The notes: a model not told the origin generated them from the letters alone. 64,000 nucleotides of DNA from Nymphaea colorata (GCF_008831285.2 NC_045147.1:16346854-16410853); one strand, 5' to 3'; numbered from the stretch's first letter, positions 49,084-63,013 are shown. A program made the numbers and translations.

Positions 49084-50944
49084 ATGAAGTTTGGACAGGA
49101 ATATGTAGGTACATTTGCAAAGAAGGAAAAACAAACATCTGCTACTACCTTTTTAATATATCGAGTCCAAGATGCACAGATTCCCGTATCCTTCAAAGAA
49201 TAACAAACAGTGAGAAATGTTAAAAAGTTTTGAACACCTACATTGCAACGGGACCCGCAGGCCGAGATAATAGAACCAAAGTTTTTCTTTTGCCTCAGAA
49301 ATTAATATGGCAGCGTCCTGTTGCGGAGACGAACTTCAACTATTTACATCTCTGCAGAAGGAACTCAGAAAGAAATTACCGAGTGTTTTAATTCCCACAG
49401 AGTTGATCGGGGAAACGGCAGCCTCGAAATCCAAAAGGGTCCAAATTTATGATGTTGGTATTCCCCAATTTTTCCTTCTTCCAATCATGAATCTGCTGTT
49501 GTCCCATTTGAAAACCTTTGAAACTGTTGTGGGGGCAAATGGATGGATGTGTGACGTGGTTTGTACCTCTGGTCGAAGCCTAGGGGCCATCAAGTGCGCA
49601 GACGAATTTACAGAACGCCGAGTCTGTCCAAACACAATATTGTAAAGATTGTCATGTCTGTAGGGACCGACCTCCTCCCCGTAGGCACACAAACACATGC
49701 CACAGCACACAGAAAACAAGAACAAATATGAACATAGCTGTACAATTTCATGCTTGGAGTGACCTTGCTTCTCCCACATCTTCTTTGTCCAACTACTTAA
49801 TCTCTTCTTTTCAGTAGGTTTTATCTTATATATGTATACATTTATAAAGAGAGAGAGAGAGTACCAAAATTCAATGGAAAGTAGAATATGGAAATGTGAG
49901 ACCCAGATGGGCAGCAATATTCCCACCTAGAAATCCAACAACCCACAAATTCCACTGCCCAAATCAATCAAGTACGAAGTAATCTATGTAAAACAAGACA
50001 AATCTAGTTCCTCCCAACTGAGAGAGAGAATCGTTTTGAATGCAAAAAACTGGAAGGAAAAATCCTCACCTGTTCTCGAGATATTCTTTTTTTTCTTTCA
50101 AGTGTTTTCTTTTCTTGAAATAGGCCCCAATCTGCCTGCACATCAATCGGCATCAACGACCGAAAAGTCGACAAGGCACAAAGAATAAAAGGGAACAGAA
50201 TTCCGGGGAAATGTTGGCCTAATAGGCACCTAAGAAATTTAAAGGAAATTGGGAGTATGTGAGGACATGATTGGAGAAGTATAGTCAAGATTCGCACACG
50301 TACACGGAGCGGTGACAAAAGGGAGGAGGGTGCTTGCACAAATTAAGGATCAATTCCACAGGAAAAGGAAGCCTGCACGTGAAGGATCGCTGCTCTGTCG
50401 TCACAGTGTGCGTGGCTTTTGAAGTGAATGAGAAATTCCTTCCAATGTGAAATATGTAATGGCAAGGCAATTGGTTTAGTTCCGGTGAAAAGGAGGAGAT
50501 CCACTGCTGTTTGAAGGCCGAAACTTTCACCTAACCTTTCTTCTTCATCTATGCAACAGAAACTCCATCTAAGCAACACAACCGGCTTAGCCACGTTGAT
50601 GCAATCGGAAGGGCAATCTCTTGAGCGAATTCCCATCCTACTTTGATGATAAAATGTATTTTAAACTTATGACCGGCACCCAAATACAAGTACAAAATTT
50701 TAAAGTACGAGTCTATGTCTTGATCTGGCATTTCCATGCATGGTAAAAATTATCATCTCCGTTCCAATTTGTTTGTTTCACGGCAGGGGAGGAGATATTT
50801 TGATGCGAGATGACTACCGCAAGAGAAATAGATGAAAACTTTGCCAGAAACGTAGAAAGTGAAAGTTGCAGAAAATTTAATTTCTCAGCTGTCATGGCTG
50901 TACGCGAAATGGGAACGTACAAATTCATTTGAGTGACACATAGT

Positions 50945-51115
50945 ATAGCTAGTTGGGTTGGTGGGATGGTGAGAGGTAAGAGCCTGGTGGTTAGTTCTAT
51001 ACCTATGGCATTATGCTCTTGAGTCATGAATGAGGCGAGACGTGGTAACAAGCTGTATGTGCATTGTCCATACTCTCGACCCTGATGCAGCCCTACACCC
51101 TAAAAGCTAAGATGA
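50945..51115 (+). mobile_element. Possible SINE copy (TAGTTGGGTTGGTGGG type)
   Basis: The segment has a pol III A-box-like start, TAGTTGGGTTGGTGGG, and a distal block CTCGACCCTGATGCAGCCCTA. Both recur in order at 58858-59010 (TAGTTGGGTTAGTGGG; CTCGACCTCAAAGCAACCCTA). This suggests two diverged members of one short family. The B box is poorly preserved. Confidence 0.33.
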
Positions 51116-53430
51116 AACAGGCCATTGTTTCACTCTCTTATAGATGGTGAGGTCTCCTTTCGCTCACAAAAAAAAATAAATAAATAATCGTCTTTCAATC
51201 AATAAAAGAGTCACAGTTTTGTAGGAAAACAATAGATTTCCATGGCAAAAGTAGGTGAAACAAAAGGGCCCTTAGTTCATCTTTATTTGATGAGTATAAA
51301 TTTACTTGTCAGCTAATTAAATGAAGGAAGCCCATGCATGCACAAGAGCAAAGTTCAGGAAAGAGAACAAAAGGACAATTCTTAATTGGTACACATTTGT
51401 GACCCTCAAGTAAAAACTAGGGGTAGATTTGATATCTATAGGTCTCTATAAGAATGTTTCTGGTCCCTAAGGTAAGGATGAATGTGAAGGAGGGGGGGAG
51501 AGAGCCAAGCTAAGTGAATAATGAAGTGGCAAGGAGTTTTTTTTTTTTTTGGGTAGGTCATGTGACCTTGCAAATGAACTTTTCAGTATGTGAAGAAAAT
51601 AAACAGATATGCAATGCAAAACCTCAAAATCAAACGAAAATGGTGAGCTGGGTCGTTACATGCAAGTTGAAGCACATGGATATTTCATTGCCGAGCATCG
51701 ATACAGCTCTGAACCATGAAGACAAGAGGGGAGTTCGGTCTTCAATCGAGCGATGTTATAACCCTCCTGTCCACCCAATAGAAAAAGAGTGAAAACCTAA
51801 ACATAATTTGTAATTCACTGCAGTTAAAAGTATAAAAAAAAAAACTTCTCTCTTTAGTTCTAACACTCTTCCTGCCTTTCATATGGACGCTGATCAAGAT
51901 ATAGTTCAAAAATAGGAGTGACCCTTTCGAGGATCAAATCTAGAGCCTGCCAAATGTCAACCTTGGCTTGAATTTCTCTCGTATCTCCACAAAGCAATAG
52001 TTCTTTTTCCAGCCTTCAACATTAAACATTGTCTCTGAGATTGAAAGAACGCGTACCAAAGTACATTGCTTATGCGATTCGATGTATTATAATTCGCCGT
52101 TTATAATTCTCAAATACCGATGGATCTACGTACCTTATTGATGTTCAAATCTATGTCAGACAAAGAAGCAGCAATAAATCAAGCCATGGTAGAATCTCGC
52201 AATAGAAGTTGTCTCTCAAGTCTGTCACTACCAAGAAGATCATGTAAGATTCTGCCCATGTGTGTCAATAATTCTTTACTGACTTATTACTGGGCAACGT
52301 TGGAAATAAAGTTACACCTAGATCAAATTAAACAGTTATTTCCTTTATCAATTATCCAGCAATATTGCATCTACAAAGTTGAACAATGTCTCCCAATGAT
52401 GACAATGTTTTCTTTAAAGAGAAAAGCTAAATTGGAGTATAAAACTATACTTGATCCTTTTTTTTAAAATAAAAATATTTGCACAAGTACCCTCTAACAT
52501 AACAAAATGTACCTCAATTTAACTCTTGAAGTTCTTGATAAATTTCACTCCAGTGCAGTGGCAACTTCGATAGTGGGAACGAATGCTCAAAAGCAGCAAA
52601 CAACAGCTTATGAATAAATACAAAAAAAGAAAAATATTATTTGAATTTCATTTTGTAGTTCAGATTTGGTTTTCAGTTGAATAACTCGCACTAAAAGATA
52701 TTCTTCTTTCTGAGCTGCACATGTTTTAAAAAGATCAATCATATATATAACGTTATTTAGTTTCATTTTTGAATTAAGCATAAAAGTCTTTCACTTAGTT
52801 AAAGAAAAAAAAAAGCTCAGTTTGCCCATTAAAAAAAGAAAAAGAAAAACTTTAAGCCACAATTTATCACCTATTACAGTCTGCTGTAGAAACTGATATA
52901 TTAAGATTGAGTGCACGGGAAAAAGCCAAGGCCATCTTTTCGGATGCATGCTTTCTGGAAACAAAGTGCGTGTTTATCTTCGACTTACTATTGCCGTGTA
53001 GGGAGCCAAAAAAAATCATTTGTCCTCATTCATTAGGGAAACCCCAATGATACATGCATTGAGAACAGTTCCAATGGATCTGGTGAATCCAACAATCTTA
53101 TCACCGGCAGAGCTAGCCTAAACACTTTTAGTGAGAGAACACAAACGTGTAAATTAATTCATAGCTTGAAGATGGGTACCGGAATATGTTATTTATAATG
53201 AAATATCTGATCAAAATAACATACTTATCAAATGTACAAGAAAGGAGTCAAACGAAATGGTTTGATTCCCTTATTTCGCCAACCTAATTGGGATCCTAAT
53301 GCATGTAGATACAAGTGGTTCAATGAGAAAAAAATTTACAGATTTCATTTCTGAGAAAAAAAAAAAAAACCATTTTCAAGTGCCATTCGATATAGCATTG
53401 ATTAATTGGTGTAAACATCTTGACAAACTA

Positions 53431-53537
53431 TATATATATATATATATATATATATGTAAGGGTTTTTAAAAGGTTGGGAGGTAAATATATACATATATAT
53501 ATATATGTAAGGGTTTTTAAAAAGTTCGGAGGTAAAT
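53431..53537. repeat. (TA)n tract with duplicated 31-bp block
   Basis: A TA tract is followed by GTAAGGGTTTTTAAAAGG..GGGAGGTAAAT; after a second TA tract the same block recurs 51 bp later with few changes. Confidence 0.85.
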
Positions 53538-54969
53538 GTTCCCTTGCTTATATGTGGCTGTCGATCAAACACTTGGTAAGGAAAAAAGAAAAATCATAAA
53601 CACTGCCACACATTGGGAATTGGGCAGGCTAGGTGGGCTGCATACTTGCGTAGGTATAGGAAAAGAATTTGGGACCACGGTGTTCTGAATACACGGACAG
53701 GACGAGTTTGAACAACATGATGTGTTGATAGCCGGAGATGTAAGTTGACAGAAACTTTTCTTTTGCGTCAAATCGCTGCCTTCTGCTTTTTCCGTTTTCT
53801 CCAAAAGGTTGAAGGTTTTTTTCCCCGTTGCTTTTTCTCATGGGGCCTGATGAGATCCAGGTGATCTAATTTCTTCTCTCACGATAAATGTTTTATATTG
53901 TGTATCGTAATATCATGCTTGACAATAATAAAATGGTATTCGCGTTTTTCTTGATTTCTTTTTCCCATCCTCTGGTGTTGAATCTGCTTCAATCTTTAAG
54001 ACTAATACATTGAAACAATAACACATGTAAGTGTTGGCAAATGGCCCCTAGCTGAAATTTTTTTTACTTCATTGTTGAGACCGCTGCAGCGATGACAAAA
54101 CCACATGTTGGCATGTGTGGTCAGTTGCATACCCAGCCCTAAAAATTTTTTTGTTTAAATACCATGCTCCCAACCATTTACTTATTTATATACATTGGTG
54201 CTCTTAACAATCTATAAAATTTTAATTAAAGCACCTCAGCTCAAAGGTTTCTAACTCATGGCCCTTTGAGGCCCTTTGAGAGTCAATAATACCCTGATCT
54301 GATCTGCAGCTTATAATCCAAGCTCCAACTTACAGCCCAATCCGGAGTGGTCAAACAAAGAGGTTGGAGTAGGCTCGAGCTCATGGTAGCCGAATAACAG
54401 TTAATGACCTTAGGCCTAGATGTCTTAGCATGCCAGTGGTTGATTAATCCCTGGAAAATATTTCCTTGCCTTTGTAGTCCAATAGGAATACAAACACATT
54501 GTTCTATGAACCTTTCTTGTTTGATGGAATTGCGATTTGAGATGTATTGTGCTACTTCTTCGTTGCAGTGGCAACATAATCATTGGTTCAATGCTCTTGG
54601 GTGCCAACTCTTTGTGCTGCTAAATGAGTGACAACTTGAGTTTAGGTGTGGTTTCTTAGGTGCGAATGAAAACAAACTAGGTTTAAATGAAATGCAACAA
54701 TTAGTTAATCAACTTTGCCCAATTGGCTGGATTTGGCATCAAATCTAAGTCAGATATAAAATCAAATTCAAACTTTCCCATGCACTACGATCTGGACATC
54801 CATTGAATGAAATATGACTATGAGATCTACGGTGAAACAAACACAACCTAAGAAAATCTTGCATGGGATTTCAAATTTTAGTTGTTTTCTCGAGGGTTCA
54901 AGGCTACTTTAAAACCTGGATGAGAATCGAAATGCCCATCAACTAAGTGTCCAATATCTATTGTTTTAA

Positions 54970-55040
54970 TTCAAAAAAATATCATCAACGAGAATCAAAC
55001 CAACGACTTTGCGGTCCAACCAACTATACTACAATTCTTG
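54970..55040 (-). mobile_element. tRNA-related SINE or tRNA remnant
   Basis: On the minus strand an A-box-like TAGTATAGTTGG is followed about 30 nt later by a B-box-like GGTTTGATTCTC, the order and rough spacing of a tRNA-derived pol III promoter. No full cloverleaf forms and the B box has lost its consensus CG, so it is a relic or SINE head. Confidence 0.4.
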
Positions 55041-57242
55041 GGCGAAGTGGCAGGGGCCTCACTTGTGACTGGCGATTTTAAGAATCGTAGTACAATGAAG
55101 AGCATTTAACCCGTGTTTGATTGAACGTACGAACACACTGAAAACGTGGACATTTTGATCGGGTAAAACTTTAGTTTCTACCATGAAGTGGAGTACCCTC
55201 GAGGGTGCTAAGGAGATTTAGGTTCGGTTCGGAATGTTCCGCCCAATTCCGTTCATACGCAATTATGATCGATATCCGAACCCAACTGAAAGGGTAAGCA
55301 GCTCCATTTGGCAAAGACTAACAACGGACCATAGAAATGTGTTCCGTCCGCGTTCACCGACATGCGCAAGCCCCGTGGCATGGTGGACGGAGGCTCGGAG
55401 AGCACGGGACGCAGCGTTCCCGGGCATCTTTGGACTCCGGAAAAGCCTACTCCGCAAAAGCATAAAAAAAAGAAAAAGGGTGACACTCTTTTGCAACGGT
55501 TTTTTCCTTCCTTTCTTTTTTTGAGGCGTTCGATTTGAACTCACTCGTATAACTTTGATTAGAGCTCAACTTATTTACGCTCAAAATGTTAAACTAGTCG
55601 AGTTTGTATTGTAAAACCTATTAGCTTAAATTCGAATCGATTCAATTATATAAATGTGCCATAAATGAGAGCTTTTTTATTGCTAAGTTTTTCTTTAAGC
55701 ATTATGTGGATGTAGAATATCTGCATTCTTTATTTGGATTTTCTATTAGATAGTCATTCATAAAAGAATTAGTTAAAAAAACCAGTTAAATGAGTTAAAA
55801 AAAAACACAACAATTTAAATTAATAGAAACAAGTTAAGTAAGTGGAGCTCGAGCTCGATGCTGTATCCAACTTGAACTCAAGCTTTTTGAGTTGAATCGA
55901 GCTTAAAGTGGCCCAACTCAAGTTCAAATCGGTCCGTGTGCGGTCAGGGGCAAAACCAAGATTTTTTTAGGAACGGACCAAACAGGTCGGGTGAAAATAA
56001 AAAAAATTGATTTTTTTAATATAAAAAAAAAATTCCTCCGAATATAGAGCAGTCGTTCAAGGGCTCTGTGTCCTTTTCAAAAAGGAGCGAGGGTAAAAAG
56101 TCTTTATGTGTTGGTCAATTCAGCCCTTCGTTATCATTATTTTATCATGTTACCAAGTTAAAAGAGCCAACAAACATTATTTCAAGCGCTGGTTCTTATC
56201 GTTTTCCCTCTGACTCATATCCGCCCCAGTCAGTACATATTTAACTGTATCTAAAATTGGTAAGCGCTTCTTTTGACCATGCCTAAACTAGCCTGCACGT
56301 ACTTCTTTCAAAAATAATTCCAATTCAATGCTATCACCCATTCAATATAAATAACCGAATATGAGCTTTATATTATTTTCTATAAAACACGTTAGTTCCT
56401 CATTGAAGTAGTTGCTTAATCATCTTTGATCTTATCTTAAAAGGGTAGAATTGTAATTTAACACTCATCACACATCTAAATTCAACTCTAGCTCTACTTG
56501 TTTATTAGAACGGTAGCGCATTATCCAAAAACAAAACTCACTTTTGTTTCAGAATTAGGCTCCAAAAAGGGATTTTAGCTTCTTGAAAAAACTCATATGA
56601 AAATTACACACATATATATGTATATATATATATAGCTTTGTTCGATCTTTCACAACACACTGCTTGATGCATTATCTGATAGTAATGATTGGACAAAACT
56701 CAAGATACCGCAACGATGCCCATCGATACTCCAGTAACACGATCAAGAAGATCAATCCAGTTCAGAGCAGTGATCGGAAGACACAGATTCCAATGAATGT
56801 GAAATGGTGGCACCAAGCCCAAAGGTTTGGGGCTGTTTAACAACTGGTACGAGATGAGGAGGAGCGAGCCGAGCCCTAGCTGCTGAGAAGAATCAGATAC
56901 GCGTGTGTATCGGAGGTAAAAGGCCGAGAAATTGTTCATGGGATTCCACTAAGCTGGCTGCAGATATGGGGGAGTGAACGTTGTTGCGTGCACACACACA
57001 CATATACACACATATTGGGTTTGGGAGAGAAGAAGTACGGAACTTGATAGTGATGTGAGGAGGGGGGGGAGGTATCTCCCATCTTTTTCTTTTCCGTTTG
57101 TTTGCGCTTTTCTTTTTATTCCGATTTGTTTTTTTGTTGAGGGTGAGGGGCACCATGCACCGTCTCACCCTTCCATACACCACCATTACAAAATTGTCCT
57201 TTTTTATGTCTCTTATTTATAAAATTTTTAGCCATTCTCTTT

Positions 57243-57280
57243 CATAGCTGGTTGGGTAGGATATAGCTGGTCGGGTAGGA
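57243..57280 (+). repeat. 19-bp tandem duplication
   Basis: ATAGCTGGTTGGGTAGGAT is followed directly by a copy with one substitution. Confidence 0.85.
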
Positions 57281-58222
57281 TCGCGTGTAGATGCATCTTG
57301 TGTTTGATTTTTGTAGATGCTACTCTTCAATAAGCATCCACATCGAGGATCATATTGTTAGCCAGAGACTCTTACGTTAACATTGCAGGTAAAAGGAGAC
57401 ATAGTTGATCGTCTGAAAATATCAAGCCTTTAAATTTAAAGTTCGATCTTTAGAATTAAGAGAACAGAATGAGTGTTATTTACAAAAAAATATGCAACTA
57501 AGCGGTATGAGTCTGTTTTGAGATAAATTTATGAAATACTAAAGCGGCTGTTGTCAAACATTCCCTTTAAAATTCTTTTTTTTAACGCCAATATTTACGT
57601 GAAATCTGCTTTTTATTGGGCATAAATACTACATATCACAAATTTTTTTAGGTTACTAGGTGAGTCGAGAAAAAAAAACTATCTTAAAAAGATAAATGAA
57701 AATATAAAAAAACTTTAAAATATTGAAAAATAATAAAATTCATTTTCCACCGATTCAAAACTACCAACTGAGCTCGATCTTTACAGCATTGATTTTTAGT
57801 GAAAGAACAACTAGAGAAAATGTAAATAAAAATTTAGAGAAAATTCCAGAGAGAGAGAGAGAGAGAGAAAAACTGGACAGACTACTAGCAATAAAAATTT
57901 CCGGTTGACATTTTACTTCGAGTGCTGCAGGTTAATTGTTTTTGGAGAAAAAGTCGAACTCCTCACGGCTGATGTTTTCTCTCTCTTAAAATTTTATCCC
58001 TTCCAAAGTAATTATTGAAAAAAAAAAAACATTGGGATTGGCCTGTTTTACTTCTTTCTTTCTCAGATTTTTGGGCCTTTACAAATGTAAGACAAGTGAA
58101 ACTTTAGTTTCATTGGGATGAATGAACGGGTGAAATTCCAAGATAGAATTGGGATCCGGTAAAGCGTAGTGGATCGTGTATGCGGGTCGTGTCTGAGGCA
58201 ACCCAGTTAATTTAAACCCCGA

Positions 58223-58473
58223 GGCCCGTTTGGATGATATGCGCCCACAAACCCAGTTTTATGAAAGTTTTGTTTTGTGAAAATTAAGCTTTTAATGAGT
58301 TATTAGACTAGAAGATTCTCATTTTTGGGTGACACATCCAAAATATAGTTCGTGGTGAAGGGCCATCTTAGCATGATTTGATTTTCAATTCATTCAAATA
58401 CATCCAAAACCTAATGTTAGATGCAAAATCTACTGTCAAAACTTGATTTTGGGTTATCATCCAAATGCCCCTT
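58223..58473. mobile_element. About 250-bp MITE with long imperfect TIRs
   Basis: The left end GGCCCGTTTGGATGATATG mirrors the right end, which reads GGGGCATTTGGATGATAAC on the other strand. Pairing continues inward (AACCCAGTTTTATG...AAGTTTTG against AACCCAAAATCAAGTTTTG), giving TIRs of about 45 bp. It is non-coding. No exact target-site duplication is seen. Confidence 0.5.
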
Positions 58474-58857
58474 AGATTTCTTTGGGTCAGATCTTGCTGC
58501 ACTAGAACTAAACCCAGTTTGTATCTGGCCGAAGGCCACCTGTTCATTCCATTCAGTAGCGGAGTTACTATGTGACTGGCGTGGCCCATAAGATCTCTTG
58601 TGATGTAGTTGGGCTTGGGTCTAGCAACATGCAGTGTCTACTTTAGACCCAGGTCAATATCCCGTCCCGTTAGCACCCAGCCCATTAAGCTAGAGACTCA
58701 TGAGTGCCTCTTGACCATTTTTTTTTTTGGTTCCGCCACAGAATCCATCACCCATTTTTCGGGATGTAAGACCAAATTTAACTAGACACTCCATTTTCCA
58801 TCCGGACCTAGTTGTCAAATATAATAAGTGTTTGGCCCCTAGCTATATAACATGAGT

Positions 58858-59010
58858 CCACAGCTAGTTGGGTTAGTGGGCTAATTCGATTTCTATAGCT
58901 ACGACTCACTTTAATTGTAAATAGTGTAAGATGCAACTCTCACATTCATTGAAACGACTAACAACAATAAGTTCACCTCGACCTCAAAGCAACCCTATAC
59001 CAGACCTAAG
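58858..59010 (+). mobile_element. Possible second SINE copy
   Basis: It carries AGCTAGTTGGGTTAGTGGG, an ATTCGATTTC B-box-like word and a distal CTCGACCTCAAAGCAACCC, paralleling 50945-51115. It is shorter between the A and B regions. Tentative. Confidence 0.33.
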
Positions 59011-59050
59011 AGCATTTCCAGATATCTTCATCTGCTAGAGAAACACACAC

Positions 59051-59052
<2 letters not shown>

Positions 59053-59137
<85 letters not shown>
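59053..59137. repeat. (TA)n microsatellite, about 85 bp
   Basis: Uninterrupted TA repeat of about 42 units, the longest pure dinucleotide tract in this part of the window. Confidence 0.95.
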
Positions 59138-59139
<2 letters not shown>

Positions 59140-62100
59140 CCGGTTACTCAATCAAATGATTATCGGTCGATCAAGTTAATTGTGTATTTTTTTAGATATT
59201 TTGGGTTTCTCTTGGATACAGGACTAAACGTAGTACGTGAGAAGGTGGTAAAAGGGAAAAGGGAAAAGGGAAGGGTGTCAACTTTCGATTAAGTCTCAAC
59301 TGTGGCATACCACGGCCTGAGCTTTTCCATAGGGTTGTCCTCCTAAGACTTGATGGTTCGTCGGCACAGAGAAGGATGACTCTACTATAAAGGAAGAAGC
59401 AAACCCTCGGATCGAACTGAAAGAATAGTAGTAAAGGAAGAGACCTATAGATGTTTGAAAGAATATGGTATACAGAAGACGAGCTTTTTACCAAAGAAAT
59501 TACCTCTGTCCACTTATATAAGTCCTTCAATTGAATTCGGCGCCGCCATAATTAAGAACAAGCATCTGATACGAAGGACAAACTATTTCCTACTGATGTA
59601 GGACCTGGAGCCTGTCGCAACGACTAAATTTGAATAAGTCGTCGACCTTTTCTGTCAAACTCATTTGATTGACGTTTATTCTTTAAAATACTTTTACCAA
59701 CAACGCAGTGGGCATGCTATAATCATTCACTCTAAATGCTGGCCTTTGACTTCCAACCTTCAGAAAGTTGATGAACAAAGATTTTTCTGCCTTATTTTCT
59801 CTTTAACTAGTATTGTTTTTCTAAAACCTAACCGCATGAATATGATTTAAAAGTTTTTATAAGTTGCTCTATCTTAGCAGGACGGCTGGTTCATCTATCA
59901 GTTGAACAATCAAAAAATTGAAATCGATTTCATAAAATTATGATTTCCTTCATATTTATCTGAACCAAGGTTTCATAGGTGTAGGTAGTATTGACGACGA
60001 CCACACACACATATAGGCCTTCTCTTAGTGTGGGAATATGGCCGTGGAAAACAAGAAATAAAAAACAGGAAAATTGTAAGTGGATAAAACAGAGAGAAGA
60101 AAAGTGGGGTAAACAAACCACATATCTGTAGGGGTGGCAATCGGAAGCCCCTAAAACAAGTCCTGTGCTCTAGGGGACGAGGGGCTCGTAAAGCTTCAGC
60201 CTTCAACAGGTTGGTGGGTCTTCCTGTACACCCAAAAAACAAACCATATCTGGCCTCTGAGGAGTAAGGAGATCAAAATAATGGCGTGCTTCCTTCTCTA
60301 CAAGGGAACAGTTTATCTATTAATTTTGCAATCTCGAAGTCTACTGAAAAAACACTTACCAAACTCACCATGTAAACAAGCTTATTGAAAGGTTCTATAG
60401 TCAATCATCTAAAACCTTTCAAATTTAAGCTAGGATCAAGCATAAGATCGTCATTAATTTCTATCTGATTTCAACTACCAAACCACTAGTTTCTTAGTGT
60501 TTTGACCATTCCTGAACGCTTTCCCTGTTCAGATTAATTTACCAAACTTAGCCCGAAATATATATAGCTGCTCTAATGATATGCAAATCATTTGAGCTAG
60601 CTCGTGTAGACAAACGTTGGTAGTATCTAGCTTTCTTTTCTACTTAGTTGTCGATCTTGCTAATCCAATCAGGATCAAAGTTTCATGTTAATTTCATGTA
60701 ACCTAAACTGCATTAGGTTAGTTACCGATCGACAACAGCGGGATAGAAGAACAGAAGAAGGAAGGTGGTCTTCTTCTTTTCGCTTAGGGAATGAGGACCG
60801 TCGGAGCAGTATGTTCAGACAGGCATTGCCCTCATGGACGCATGAATAAAATTAGAATACTTGAACGAAGCAGTTTGCCAAAATATTGTATTTTTAATGG
60901 GGGGAAACGAGACCTGGAACTGCTCGGCTAGAGTAGTTGGAAAATTCTGGGTCAGGTTCGATATCTGGCGTCGTACTTCACAGCTGATATAAAATTTATT
61001 TAAGATGTGATTTATGTGTATCTCTATAAACATGAACATGGCTTTGTATAATCTGACACACTGACATATATCGTTTCCAGAGCGGACTTAACTTATGCAA
61101 GAAAGTGGCTGGCACTTAGTTAGGCTCATGTTTTGTTTGAACTGCCTATGAGTTCTCTGCATGAACATGTATGTGAATGAGTGAAAAGGATTAGTCGTTC
61201 CCACGTCGATTTCAAACAACTCTCAGAAATCATAATCCGATTTCTTTTTTATGGCATGGTAATTCAAGCTGCCTAATTAGAATGACATGTATTTGTAAGT
61301 TTACTTGATAGAAACCATAAAATATCGGATTGGGCATGTGCCTGGTCATTTAGTAAGGAGGACTTCTAGATTTATGAACAATATCAATTTAACTCATATT
61401 GCGGAAGAGTTCAGGATCAAGTAACCAACCTAGAAGTTATTGTTTATCATTCAGCAGAAACTCTCTCGAGATCATGGTTCTAATGAATATGCAACAACAC
61501 AAACACAACGAGGGAGAAAAGGCGGGAACGGTTCCCACTTGCGGCGTTCTGAGGCATTGAGTGTTTAGTGGGTGTTTCAGCATACAGACAAGAAAAGCAG
61601 CTGACAGTTTTGATGACCCATTGCCATCTGTTAATGATGTACACAGTGGAATGGGATGTACAGGAAGAGACATGGCAAAATACCGCATTCTGATGAACCA
61701 GTACTTGTACAAGTTCCTTTTTTCCTTCTTTTTCCTATTTTCATGCTGCCATGGCAGCATTCTAGTAGGTACAACGACTCATTCCTGTGAAACCTTCTCA
61801 ACTGAGGATCAGTTTACTAAAAATGAGATTGAATTGATGGGAGTAGAGTAACCTTTCCAAGGAGATTCTTGATCAAGAACCCTAGGAGGATCATGGTTGG
61901 TGGTTGGGATAGGAAGACGAAGCACGAAAGTAGTCTGCAGCTTCTTCAATTGAAAGCTGATGTCTCTTTGGTCTGCATGTGTTAAAATGATCTGATTTCC
62001 ATCAACAGCACATGTTTGGTAGTTAATAATTAAATCGAATGAGAACTTTCCTTTGTTTACCAAATCCCTGTCTGTTCTGTTTCTTCGAGTAGATTTGAAG

Positions 62101-62960
62101 GACTGAGAAATGGGATGGCGATCATAACCATCAAACGGGGGCCCACTCTTTAATTTTTGAGACTGCCAACTCTGGAAAATTTTTAATTTATTTATCTATT
62201 TTACAATAAAAAGGTTTCCTGCCTTATAATATGCTTAAAATCCAAACATTCTTTGTTCTTGCATGACAAGATGAATATCTAATTTGAAATATCGGGACTG
62301 CCTTATTTTAATAGTTTTATAAGTGAAAAGTGGGAGTCAGGATTTATGAATACGTGGAGGAAATCCAATTTACATTGCATCATTGACTTTGACTGTTCTA
62401 AAGGCGGATCGAGATCTAATCTCCACGAACTTTGTGTCAAGAAAGAGTAAGAAAAAAGTACTTTCATGATCATCTTTCCAAAAGAACAAGGGTTGTTCTC
62501 TTTTTAAACGAAAGTAATTTTTTAAAGGCAGTAAAATCTTCTTTATTACTTCCTCCTGTCACCTATAGGAAATCTTAGACTTTTATCACTTTTAGTACAT
62601 ACGAATGACAATCAAAAGTGATCCACGAAAAAACAGCTTCGGACAGATTATATGTAGAGAGAGAAAGAGAGAGAGATCACGTGTACTGGGGTCGATCATC
62701 AAACCTCTTATGCATGGAAATTACTGTTAGATCAATAATTAGAGTTTGTTTCTTTGTGTGGAGAGGGAGAGAGCGAGTGGGGGAGAGAGAGGAAGAGAGA
62801 GAGCTCAATTTCCCAGCCTTGCTTAGGTTTCGAAGGATTTTAAAGGAGATGGAGAGAGAGTGTGTGTGTCTGTGGTCTCTGTGTTGCTTGTGGGAAGAGG
62901 TGAAAGCTGAAAGGCTGCATTTGTAGCCTGAAACCTTTTCTCTTTTTCCTGCCTGAGTGC

Positions 62961-62963
<3 letters not shown>

Positions 62964-63013
<50 letters not shown>
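62964..63013. repeat. (CT)25 tract in the leader of the IDD gene
   Basis: Fifty bases of pure CT lie about 230 bp upstream of the chosen start codon. Smaller GA blocks precede it at about 62657-62675 and 62760-62803. Such repeats can bind BPC/GAGA factors in plants; a role here is inferred. Confidence 0.8.

Larger units (their letters stand above)
47037..54940. other. Gene-poor interval, second part
   Basis: No gene recognised. The stretch 47600-47940 is a dispersed-repeat-like segment full of GAATCCGA/ATCTGAAT words ending TTGACATCCCTA, similar in style to 11390-11620. A C/T versus G/A hairpin lies at 48274-48398, a compound microsatellite at 49018-49083, a SINE-like piece at 50945-51115, and a duplicated 31-bp block with a TA tract at 53431-53537. 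ORFs such as 49307-49645 and 52120-52467 have no recognisable content. Confidence 0.45.

Noticed and set aside
49307-49645. 112-codon ORF beginning MAASCCGDELQLF
   Set aside because: No family recognised, and an overlapping antisense ORF of similar size exists; no sign of coding constraint visible.
55234-55524. GC-richer ORF of 96 codons
   Set aside because: Arg-rich translation without a domain, similar ORFs on the opposite strand; probably non-coding.
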